Part shown: positions 12,831-19,509 of the stretch, in pieces
Layout of the letters: the number at the start of each line of letters is the position of its first letter
Position numbering within the stretch: the stretch's first letter is position 1
Made by a program: the position numbers and the translations under genes
Notes under the pieces: model-generated
Told to the model about the DNA's origin: nothing
Databases searched by the model: none
Seen by the model: the letters and a program-made list of their open reading frames with translations, nothing else
Assembly: GCA_903959355.1 (NCBI GenBank)
Contig: CAJBWJ010000048.1
Location: 1-19,509, forward strand
DNA from: an uncultured bacterium
Lineage (GTDB): Bacteria > Patescibacteriota > Microgenomatia > UBA1400 > PJMF01
Length of the DNA stretch: 19,509 nt
Reading direction: 5' to 3'

Positions 12831-14450
12831 ATGTCATTTTTTAGTAATTTATCAACGCTGTTTTCAGCGGAAGATGAGGCTAAAAAGAAAGCTAAAGCTG
12901 ATGCTAGAGCTTCTTTTTTAAAGTCCCAACAAAATCAAGTTAAACAGGTCAAGCCTGCTAAGCCAGTTGCGCCAACTCCACCATCGGCAGCTCAGCAAGC
13001 TAGTGCTAATTCTTTATTAGATAAAGCTAGACAAGAAGTTGATTCGATGGTTCGTGATGCTAGATCCAAGGCAAGAGAAATCATTGTTGAAGCTAAAGAT
13101 GAATCTCTTGAGATTCGTTCCAAAATTGAAAAAGAAACTCGTCGTATCGAGCAAGAAATGGCTACTCAGCAAAGAGATTTGCAAAGTAAGCTAGATAAAC
13201 TTGATTTTCGTTTTGAACAAATTGATCAAAAAGAACAAAGAATTGATCAACTTAAAAAAGATCTTGAAGTTCAAAAAATAGAACTAGATAAATCTAGAGC
13301 TCAAACTTTAGAAAAACTACAAGAAGTTTCTGGTTATTCAGAAGAAAAAGCCAAGGCCATCTTATTTGAAGGTCTTGAGAAAAAGCTCAGCCATGATTTG
13401 GCTAAAATGGTTTCTGAAAAAGAAGAAGAAGCTAAATTAGAAGCTGATGAAAAAGCACAAGAAATCTTGATCGATGCCATGCGTCATGGCGCCACTGATT
13501 ACGTTGCTGAATACACCATTTCTGTGGTTAATATTCCTTCAGAAGAAATCAAAGGTAAAATTATTGGTAAGAGCGGTCGAAACATTCACACTTTTGAGCG
13601 TCGTACTGGTGTTGAGATTGATCTTGATTCTTCAGCTACTGAAATCAAGCTTTCTTGTTTTGATCCGGTTCGCCGTGAAATTGCTCGTGTTTCCATGGAG
13701 CGTTTAATTAAAGACGGTCGTATTCAACCAGCTAGAATTGAAGAAATCGTTGACAAAGTCGAGCAAGAAATCGAAAGAATTACTTTTGATGCTGGTAAAA
13801 AATTAATCCATGAAATTGGTGTTTACAACATTCCAAATGGTTTAGTTTCCATGCTAGGACGATTTAAATATCGTTTCTCTTATGGTCAAAACATGATCAA
13901 ACACACCATCGAAGAAACCAAAATGGGTACCAGTATTGCTCATGAATTAGGCTTAGACGCCAATGTAGTTAAACTTGGTTGTTTACTCCATGATATCGGT
14001 AAAATTTCTGGCAATCATGACGAGAGTCATGTTCAAGCTGGTGTTCGTATTGCTAAGCAATTCAATATGCCTCAAGAAGTTATTGATTGTATTGCTCAAC
14101 ATCATGAGGATGAGCCATTTTCTAGTCCAGAATCTATGGCTGTCTATATTGCCGATGCTATCTCTGGTGCTAGACCAGGCGCTCGTTATGAAAATCATGA
14201 AGACTACATCAAAAGATTATCTTCTTTAGAGGCAATTGCTATGTCTTATGAAGAAGTTAAACAAGCTTATGCTATTCAAGCTGGACGTGAGCTCAGAGTG
14301 CTCTTGATCCCAGAAAAAAGCAAAGACGACGATGTTACAGTTTTGGCCAATAAGATTCGTGATCGTGTTCAAAAGGAAGTTATTGTTCCAGGTAATGTAA
14401 CTGTGACTGTAATTCGTGAATATCGTGAACAAGCAGTTACCAAAGCATAA
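12831..14450 (+). CDS. rny: Ribonuclease Y lacking the usual N-terminal membrane helix
   Basis: A 539-residue endoribonuclease that starts mRNA decay in many bacteria. A long coiled coil covers about residues 60-215. The KH domain follows, with KGKIIGKSGRNI at 241-252. The HD domain then carries H358, the metal-binding pair H387-D388 (LLHDIGK), H400, H424-H425, and D442 in ADAISGARPGAR. Family stretches such as GRFKYRFSYGQN (343-354) are intact. The usual single membrane helix at the N-terminus is absent; instead there is MSFFSNLSTLFS, a possible short amphipathic helix, then a Lys/Ala/Pro/Gln-rich tether to about residue 60. The enzyme may therefore be cytosolic or only peripherally membrane-bound. 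The SD GGAAGG is 5 nt before the start. secG follows after 23 nt. Confidence 0.95.
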   Translation: MSFFSNLSTLFSAEDEAKKKAKADARASFLKSQQNQVKQVKPAKPVAPTPPSAAQQASANSLLDKARQEVDSMVRDARSKAREIIVEAKDESLEIRSKIEKETRRIEQEMATQQRDLQSKLDKLDFRFEQIDQKEQRIDQLKKDLEVQKIELDKSRAQTLEKLQEVSGYSEEKAKAILFEGLEKKLSHDLAKMVSEKEEEAKLEADEKAQEILIDAMRHGATDYVAEYTISVVNIPSEEIKGKIIGKSGRNIHTFERRTGVEIDLDSSATEIKLSCFDPVRREIARVSMERLIKDGRIQPARIEEIVDKVEQEIERITFDAGKKLIHEIGVYNIPNGLVSMLGRFKYRFSYGQNMIKHTIEETKMGTSIAHELGLDANVVKLGCLLHDIGKISGNHDESHVQAGVRIAKQFNMPQEVIDCIAQHHEDEPFSSPESMAVYIADAISGARPGARYENHEDYIKRLSSLEAIAMSYEEVKQAYAIQAGRELRVLLIPEKSKDDDVTVLANKIRDRVQKEVIVPGNVTVTVIREYREQAVTKA

Positions 14451-14473
14451 GGTATAGGATAAAATTAAAACAT

Positions 14474-14689
14474 ATGAGTAGCTTTTTATTAGCTGGCCAA
14501 CTTTTTGTTTCCATAGTCTTAATTGCTTTAGTTCTTTTACAACCAGGAACTGACGGCGGAGCTGGTTTATTTGGTGGCTCTGGTGAAACCTATCACACTA
14601 GAAAAGGAGTAGAAAAGTTGTTGTATTACACAACTATCTTTTTCTTACTGCTTTTTATGGTTAATTCTGTCGCTCTTTTATTGATCTAA
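14474..14689 (+). CDS. secG: Preprotein translocase subunit SecG
   Basis: A 71-residue protein with two membrane helices (about 5-22 and 48-70). Between them is the SecG-specific loop, with LLQPGTDGGAGLFGG at 21-35 and the RKG-E turn at 43-47. It is the small accessory subunit of the SecYEG channel that supports SecA-driven protein export. Length is normal for minimal SecG proteins. It lies 23 nt after rny and 11 nt before the solute-binding protein gene, so it is probably in the same transcript. Confidence 0.93.
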   Translation: MSSFLLAGQLFVSIVLIALVLLQPGTDGGAGLFGGSGETYHTRKGVEKLLYYTTIFFLLLFMVNSVALLLI

Positions 14690-14700
14690 AGACATAGAAA

Positions 14701-16101
14701 ATGCGTAAATTATATTGGTACATCAGCAGTTACGTGCGCAAGCATGGTTTGATTTTTCTTTCGTCAATTGCCGTAGCTTTGTTGTTTTTTTCTTTTTTAT
14801 TACCACTTCTCAATAAAAAATTGGCTTTCAAGAAAAGTACTTATATAGCTATTGTTGGTGAATACACATTAACTGATCTGCCAAAGCCAATTAAAAATCA
14901 ATTAAGTGCTGGCCTGACTAAAATAGGCGCAGATCTGCAAGCTGAGTCATTTCTTGCTGACAGATGGGTAGTCGAAGATGATGGCAAGCAATATCGTTTT
15001 GTTCTCAAAAAAGACGTGAAGTGGCAAGATGGCAAAGATTTGAAGCCTGAAGATATCCTTTATAATTTTTCTGATGTAACGACAATCAGCACTCCCAACG
15101 AAGTTATTTTTACTTTACCTGAAGCTTTTGCCCCTTTTGCTGTTTCTGTATCTGAACCAATTTTAAGAACTTCATGGGAAAAGAAAATGTTTTCTCCAAG
15201 TAAAATGAATATTATTGGAATTGGTCAATACAAAATGATTGATTACAAATTGAAAGGCAATAATCTTTCTGAATTTAAGATTGATGGCCCAGATGCTAGA
15301 TATATTTATCGGTTTTATTTGACGGAAAACGAAGCACTTGCTTCTTTTAAAAAAGGTGAAGTTGATGTTCTTTTAAATATTTCTGATTGTTATGATTTAT
15401 GTGATTGGCCAAACTTGGAAACAGCTAAAGAATTAGCCTATGATCGTTATTTATCTGTCTTTTTTAATAATTCTGATCCACTTTTAAACAAAAATATTCG
15501 TCAGGCTTTGTCATATATTTTAGAAAAAAATTATGGAAGTGCTAGAGCTATTGGTCCAATTAATCCTAATTCTTGGGCATATTTACAGGGCGGCAAAGAT
15601 TATGCCAAAGATTTCGATCGTGCCATTGAGCGTCTAGTCAGTGAGATGCCAAGAAATCCTTTGCATTTCGAATTAACCACGGGTTCAAATTTTATTAAAG
15701 AAGCTGAAGCTATTAAGAAAGAATTTGAAGCTTTTGCGCCTATGGCAATTGAAAAATGTAAAAGTAATAAAGACGTAACAGAAAAAGCTTTATGTCAAAA
15801 TCTAGATATAAAAGTTAATATTAAGATAAGTAATTTTCCTGATTTAGAAAATTATCAGCTATTACTGATAGGTCAAGAATCTTCAATTGATCCAGATCAA
15901 TATTTCATGTGGCATTCTTCTCAACCTACAAATTTTACTCATTATAAAAATACCAGAATAGATAGTTTACTCGAAAAAGGTCGCAAAATTTTAAACTTAG
16001 AGGACAGAAGAACTATTTATCAAGAATTCCAACAATATTTGCTTGAAGATCCACCAGCTATTTTTCTCAGATATTTGAATAATTTTTCTATTGCGAGGTA
16101 A
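14701..16101 (+). CDS. Membrane-anchored ABC-type solute-binding protein, family 5 (peptide-binding-like)
   Basis: A 466-residue protein with an uncleaved-looking N-terminal membrane helix (about 16-38) and an extracytoplasmic region of the SBP_bac_5 (OppA/DppA) family. The recognisable segment is FVLKKDVKWQDGKDLKPEDI (about 100-119), the classic surface strand and loop of the family; NIRQALSYILEKN (about 264-276) is the second conserved helix. The C-terminal DP-Q-MWHSSQ (about 399-408) and NTRIDSLLEKGR also match. There is no lipobox Cys, so it is held by its helix and not as a lipoprotein. It is shorter than typical OppA (over 500 residues). No permease or ATPase of an Opp system is nearby, so it is an orphan binding protein or has another extracellular role. 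Confidence 0.88.
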   Translation: MRKLYWYISSYVRKHGLIFLSSIAVALLFFSFLLPLLNKKLAFKKSTYIAIVGEYTLTDLPKPIKNQLSAGLTKIGADLQAESFLADRWVVEDDGKQYRFVLKKDVKWQDGKDLKPEDILYNFSDVTTISTPNEVIFTLPEAFAPFAVSVSEPILRTSWEKKMFSPSKMNIIGIGQYKMIDYKLKGNNLSEFKIDGPDARYIYRFYLTENEALASFKKGEVDVLLNISDCYDLCDWPNLETAKELAYDRYLSVFFNNSDPLLNKNIRQALSYILEKNYGSARAIGPINPNSWAYLQGGKDYAKDFDRAIERLVSEMPRNPLHFELTTGSNFIKEAEAIKKEFEAFAPMAIEKCKSNKDVTEKALCQNLDIKVNIKISNFPDLENYQLLLIGQESSIDPDQYFMWHSSQPTNFTHYKNTRIDSLLEKGRKILNLEDRRTIYQEFQQYLLEDPPAIFLRYLNNFSIAR

Positions 16102-16151
16102 TTTCTACTTTATTGCACTTCTTGAAATATTGCTAATTGATAATAGAAATA

Positions 16152-17870
16152 ATGAAAAATTATTTCTTCTTTTTAATATTTATTTGTTATTTATTTGCTG
16201 CTAAGCCAGTTTTTGCTCAAAAAACTTTTAGTGATGATTTTTACACCAATTTAAATAAATGGATACTTGTAAATGGCGCAATGAATTATTGGCAAGTTAG
16301 TGGTGGTGCTCTATACGCAACAGTTTTGCAATCATATTCATTAAGCACGATTGTTCCAAAGGATGAGTTCTGGCAAGGAATGAGTGAATACACTGTTGAT
16401 TTTATTTTTAAATCTTTTGATGGTACTGACAAAAATTTTGTAGTTGGCATGAGAGATTTTTCTAATTTTTATGATTTCCATTTTTATAGCAATCAATTAA
16501 TCGTGGAAGATATTAGAATGGGTTTTTCATTGCATAGTATGACCGTCCCATTTATTTTGGAAATCAATAAAAATTATTCAATTCATCTTCTTTATTCCAA
16601 AGAAAAAATTGAATTATTTATTGATGGAGTGAAAATTTTTGTTACAGATTATCTTTGGTCGCCTCCAATTTATGGTGGCAAATTCGGTTTGAAGATTGCT
16701 ACTGGACCAGTTCAGCAATCTAGCGCTTATTTTGATCAGGTTGAAGTAAAAGAATTTAAACCTAGAGATACACTGTTTAAACAAAATGATCCTTTGTGGG
16801 GAATGAAAACTTATGATCATGCTAATTTATGGAGTAGTAACCCATCAATGAGCAATTGGGCTTGTGCTGTTAGTTCAGCAGCAATGCTCATGAGAGCTTA
16901 TGGCTATCAATTCTTGCCAACTGGTGAAGAAATTAATCCTGACTCATTAAATCTTTGGCTGAGTAATCAAAATGATGGTTATATAGCTAATGGTTTACTT
17001 AATTGGTTAGCTATTAGTCGATTGTCAAAAATTTTAAGTGACAATAGTGCTAATTTATTACCGAAATTGGAATTCAGTTATTTTAAAGGAAGCAAAGCAG
17101 AAAACTTAACTCTTTTGCGAGAAAACTTAATTGATGATCGAGTCCAAATCGCAGCTACAACCGCTCATTTTTTCTTAGTTGATGATTACTTAGAAACTTC
17201 AAATGATTTTTCTATCAAAGATCCACTCTATGAATATAAATTTCTTTCTGAGAGAACGGAAGAAGTTGATTCTTTGCGCATTTTCAAACCTAGCTTTACT
17301 GATCTGAGTTATCTGCTATTTGTTTTGCCACAAGAAATAGACTTTTCTTTAACTGATGATAAAGGTAAAAAAATTGAGCAATTGCAGACAATAACTGAAG
17401 AAATTTTTTCTGATTCTGAAAAAATTGGAGAAGACTATGAACTTACTTATTATCCAAAACCTTCGTCTTCTATTTTGAATTTACTTTTGGATGCTTCAAA
17501 CTTTAATAAAGAATTAATTAGCAAAGCAAAAATATATATTTATGACCAAAACGGTCAATTTCAATTAATTAATTTAGTTGATCTAATTGATGCTAATAAA
17601 GATTTAAATAAAATTGATCAATTATTGTTAAAAATAAATTATTTAAAAGAAACTGAGAGTACATTTAATCTAGAAATAATCGAAAAAACTATTGATGAAC
17701 AAAAACAAACAGCTTTGAATGATTTAGCTGCTAAATCGAAACAAGATTTTGAAGAAGGCAAAATTAGTTTCTATCTTTTTTATCAGCTCAACCTTTTAAC
17801 AGATTCATTAAGAGAACGCTTGGATTATTTTTTCCTACTAGAAAAGTTTTTAAGCTATCATCAGCTATAA
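16152..17870 (+). CDS. Secreted protein: jelly-roll domain fused to a C39-like cysteine peptidase
   Basis: A 572-residue protein (numbered from ATG 16152). A signal peptide covers residues 1-23, ending AKPVFAQ. Residues about 25-200 form a beta-rich domain like LamG/concanavalin folds (DDFYTNLNKW start, FYDFHFY and YFDQVEVKEF near the end). Residues about 205-395 resemble peptidase C39_2: NDPLWGMKTYDHANLW, then C238 in NWACAVSSAAML, H339 in TTAHFFLVDDYLE and D357 in KDP, a plausible Cys-His-Asp triad. The last 170 residues are helical and charged and I do not recognise them. A TTG at 16137 would add five residues before the signal peptide and is less likely. It could cut peptides at the cell surface, or be a degenerate C39 domain used for binding. 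Confidence 0.8.
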   Translation: MKNYFFFLIFICYLFAAKPVFAQKTFSDDFYTNLNKWILVNGAMNYWQVSGGALYATVLQSYSLSTIVPKDEFWQGMSEYTVDFIFKSFDGTDKNFVVGMRDFSNFYDFHFYSNQLIVEDIRMGFSLHSMTVPFILEINKNYSIHLLYSKEKIELFIDGVKIFVTDYLWSPPIYGGKFGLKIATGPVQQSSAYFDQVEVKEFKPRDTLFKQNDPLWGMKTYDHANLWSSNPSMSNWACAVSSAAMLMRAYGYQFLPTGEEINPDSLNLWLSNQNDGYIANGLLNWLAISRLSKILSDNSANLLPKLEFSYFKGSKAENLTLLRENLIDDRVQIAATTAHFFLVDDYLETSNDFSIKDPLYEYKFLSERTEEVDSLRIFKPSFTDLSYLLFVLPQEIDFSLTDDKGKKIEQLQTITEEIFSDSEKIGEDYELTYYPKPSSSILNLLLDASNFNKELISKAKIYIYDQNGQFQLINLVDLIDANKDLNKIDQLLLKINYLKETESTFNLEIIEKTIDEQKQTALNDLAAKSKQDFEEGKISFYLFYQLNLLTDSLRERLDYFFLLEKFLSYHQL

Positions 17871-17899
17871 TAGGCTCAACACTATTGATGGGAATTTAA

Positions 17900-18988
17900 A
17901 TGAATTTTTGGCAAAAAATATTAGCAGAAAAAAAGATGATCTTAGCTTTATCACCGATGGATGGAGTGAGTGATTTTCCTTTTCGTTCTATTGGTAAAAA
18001 ATACGGCCAGATGGATGTAGTTTTTTCTGAATTCGCTAATGTTGAAGGAATTTGTCGTAGCAGTTCTTCTAGAATTCTAGATCATTTCGATTTTGATGGA
18101 ATGGAGCGTCCATTCGTGGCACAAATTTTTGGTAAAACTCCTAGTTTTTTTAAACAAGCAGCTGTTCTACTTTGCGAATTAGGTGTTGAAGGCATAGACA
18201 TTAATATGGGTTGTCCGGCACCAACTGTAGCAAATCATGGTTCTGGAGCAGCAATTATTAAGAATCCAAGTTTAGCTAAAGAAATTATCAAAGCAGTTCA
18301 GGATGGTGTCAGAGAATGGTCTGAAGGACTCGAACTAAAAGATTGTATAGATATATCTTCTAAAATGTTAATTGGTGTTACAGAGAAGAAAAAAAAGTTT
18401 TCTTTAATTGATGTTGATCGCAAAAAAATTCCAACCATATCAGTTAAAACAAGAATTGGTTATCATGAAGAAGAAATTGAAACTTGGCTGCCTCATTTAA
18501 TTGAAATGCGGCTCGCCGCTATTTCTCTGCATGGTCGCACTCTTAAACAAGGTTATTCTGGTAAAGCTGACTGGTCTGTTATCGGGCGAGCCGCAACACT
18601 GATCAAAGAAGCAGATCCTTCAGTTACTTTTCTTGGCAATGGCGACGTGCTTGATTATGAAGAAGCTAAGCAAAAAGTTGAGGAATTTGGTGTAGATGGT
18701 GTTTTGATTGGTAGGTCAAGTTTTGGTAAGCCTTTTGTCTTTTTACCAAAAGAAGAAAGAAGTAAATTTTTGACAGAACAAAATATTTTTAAAGTTGCTT
18801 TGGAACATGCTAAATTATATGAGCAAACTTATCCAGAAACTGAAGGTTATAGATTTTTGCCAATGCGCAAACATCTGGCGTGGTACACTAAGGGAATAGA
18901 GCAGGCTGCTGTGATTAGATCTGAATTAGTACGCAGCAATAATTCACTTGAAGTTGAACAAATTCTAAAAAAACATAATTTAATATAA
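17900..18988 (+). CDS. dus: tRNA-dihydrouridine synthase
   Basis: A 362-residue, FMN-dependent Dus protein that reduces uridine to dihydrouridine in the tRNA D-loop using NADPH. The TIM-barrel motifs are SPMDGVSDFPFR (18-29), the catalytic Cys C105 in NMGCPAP, GSGAAII (114-120), SVKTRIGY (181-188, with K183), LHGRT (210-214) with KQGYSGKADW (216-225), and the phosphate-binding GNGDV (246-250). Between the GSGAA helix and SVKTRIGY there are about 60 residues, roughly 30 more than usual, including a Lys-rich hairpin (about 145-178). A TATAAT hexamer (17866-17871) lies 28 nt upstream but without a -35, and GATGGGAA precedes the ATG. The stop overlaps the helicase start by one base. Confidence 0.95.
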   Translation: MNFWQKILAEKKMILALSPMDGVSDFPFRSIGKKYGQMDVVFSEFANVEGICRSSSSRILDHFDFDGMERPFVAQIFGKTPSFFKQAAVLLCELGVEGIDINMGCPAPTVANHGSGAAIIKNPSLAKEIIKAVQDGVREWSEGLELKDCIDISSKMLIGVTEKKKKFSLIDVDRKKIPTISVKTRIGYHEEEIETWLPHLIEMRLAAISLHGRTLKQGYSGKADWSVIGRAATLIKEADPSVTFLGNGDVLDYEEAKQKVEEFGVDGVLIGRSSFGKPFVFLPKEERSKFLTEQNIFKVALEHAKLYEQTYPETEGYRFLPMRKHLAWYTKGIEQAAVIRSELVRSNNSLEVEQILKKHNLI

Positions 18989-19509
18989 TGACTAATTTTG
19001 AATTAGCTTATCAAAGTTTAAATCCTCTGCAACGAGCGGCTGTTGATCATATTGAACAAGGTCCTCTTTTATTAATTGCTGGTCCTGGAACTGGCAAGAC
19101 TCAGGTTCTATCACTGCGCATTGCTAATATTTTGAAGCAAACAGATGCAAAGCCAGACACAATTTTGGCTTTAACTTTCACTGAAGCAGCTGCTAAAAAC
19201 ATGCGCGAGCGTTTGCTAAAAATAATTGGCAAAGATGCTTATTATGTGAATATCAGTACTTTTCACTCTTTTTGTCGTCAGGTTATTGCTGAGCATGGCG
19301 AATATTTTCCACTGCAGCGAGAGAGTGAGCATTTAAATGATTTAGATCGCTATCAATTATTTGAAAACTTATTAGATGAGTTGAAACCAGAACATCTGCG
19401 TCCACTAAATGATCAATATTTTTATGTTAATGACATTATTAAAGCAATTTCAGATCTCAAAAGAGAGGGTATTTCTATTTTGCAATTTGAAGATATGGTT
19501 AATGCGCAA
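18988..19509 (+). CDS. UvrD/Rep-family superfamily 1 DNA helicase, N-terminal part
   Basis: The first 174 residues of a protein that continues past the right edge. The SF1 signatures are the Q motif LNPLQRAAV (11-19, Q15), Walker A AGPGTGKT (31-38), motif Ia LTFTEAAAKNMRERL (62-76) and motif Ib STFHSFC (90-96). These identify a UvrD/PcrA/Rep or RecB/AddA-like 3'-5' helicase. The second half, needed to tell a plain helicase from one with a C-terminal PD-(D/E)XK nuclease, is outside the window. ATG 18988-18990 shares its first base with the dus TAA, so translation is coupled. Confidence 0.92.
   Translation, partial: MTNFELAYQSLNPLQRAAVDHIEQGPLLLIAGPGTGKTQVLSLRIANILKQTDAKPDTILALTFTEAAAKNMRERLLKIIGKDAYYVNISTFHSFCRQVIAEHGEYFPLQRESEHLNDLDRYQLFENLLDELKPEHLRPLNDQYFYVNDIIKAISDLKREGISILQFEDMVNAQ

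Noticed and set aside
13474..14432. Several open frames within rny on both strands
   Set aside because: They overlap a full-length, motif-complete RNase Y in other frames and show no recognisable protein features.
1..19509. Alternative genetic code (TGA as Gly)
   Set aside because: TGA ends several intact proteins at sensible lengths (752, 5227, 7683) and no in-frame TGA interrupts any conserved domain.
1..19509. CRISPR arrays, insertion sequences, prophage genes
   Set aside because: No regularly spaced repeats, transposase or phage structural motifs were seen; the only notable inverted repeats are those listed.

Overview
The window reads as a chromosomal segment of a low-GC bacterium, most likely a member of the Candidate Phyla Radiation (Patescibacteria, Parcubacteria-like). 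This is inferred from short, tightly packed genes, a SecG–RNase Y–RecA housekeeping cluster, a monoderm-style MacAB exporter without an outer-membrane partner, and a fermentative [FeFe]-hydrogenase. TGA is used as an ordinary stop (for example at 752, 5227 and 7683), so the genetic code is standard and not the TGA=Gly code of Gracilibacteria/SR1. No phage, insertion sequence or CRISPR array is visible.

Layout. (1) Positions 1-6444, plus strand: the tail of an unidentified gene, then a five-gene run. It starts with a six-helix membrane protein, a NuoF-like flavoprotein and an NADH-linked [FeFe]-hydrogenase catalytic subunit, and continues with only 6 nt spacing into a MacA-like adaptor, MacB-like ATPase and MacB-like permease. 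(2) Positions 10604-6479, minus strand, convergent with the first block: a HAD hydrolase with an altered first motif, SDR-type L-threonine 3-dehydrogenase, 2-amino-3-ketobutyrate CoA ligase and an MFS exporter. TDH plus KBL turn threonine and CoA into glycine, acetyl-CoA and NADH; the hydrogenase block could in principle dispose of NADH electrons as H2. (3) Positions 10648-11250: a divergent small protein with an NlpC/P60-like Cys/His pattern and a minus-strand tRNA-Pro(GGG). (4) Positions 11251-19509, plus strand: recA, rny, secG, a membrane-anchored family-5 solute-binding protein, a secreted jelly-roll/C39-like protease, dus, and the start of a UvrD-type helicase.

The most unusual signals are noncoding. 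A 75-nt near-perfect hairpin (11459-11533, with 15-bp perfect outer arms) lies exactly between a strong Shine-Dalgarno and the recA ATG. Folding or excising it reduces the SD-to-ATG spacing from 84 nt to 9 nt. Between recA and rny there is a consensus promoter, a run of four predicted hairpins and a terminator-like stem, suggesting a roughly 160-nt small RNA or attenuated leader, followed by an SD-sequestering hairpin at rny. The RNase Y lacks the usual N-terminal membrane helix, and the hydrogenase operon has no HydE/F/G or NuoE partner in view.
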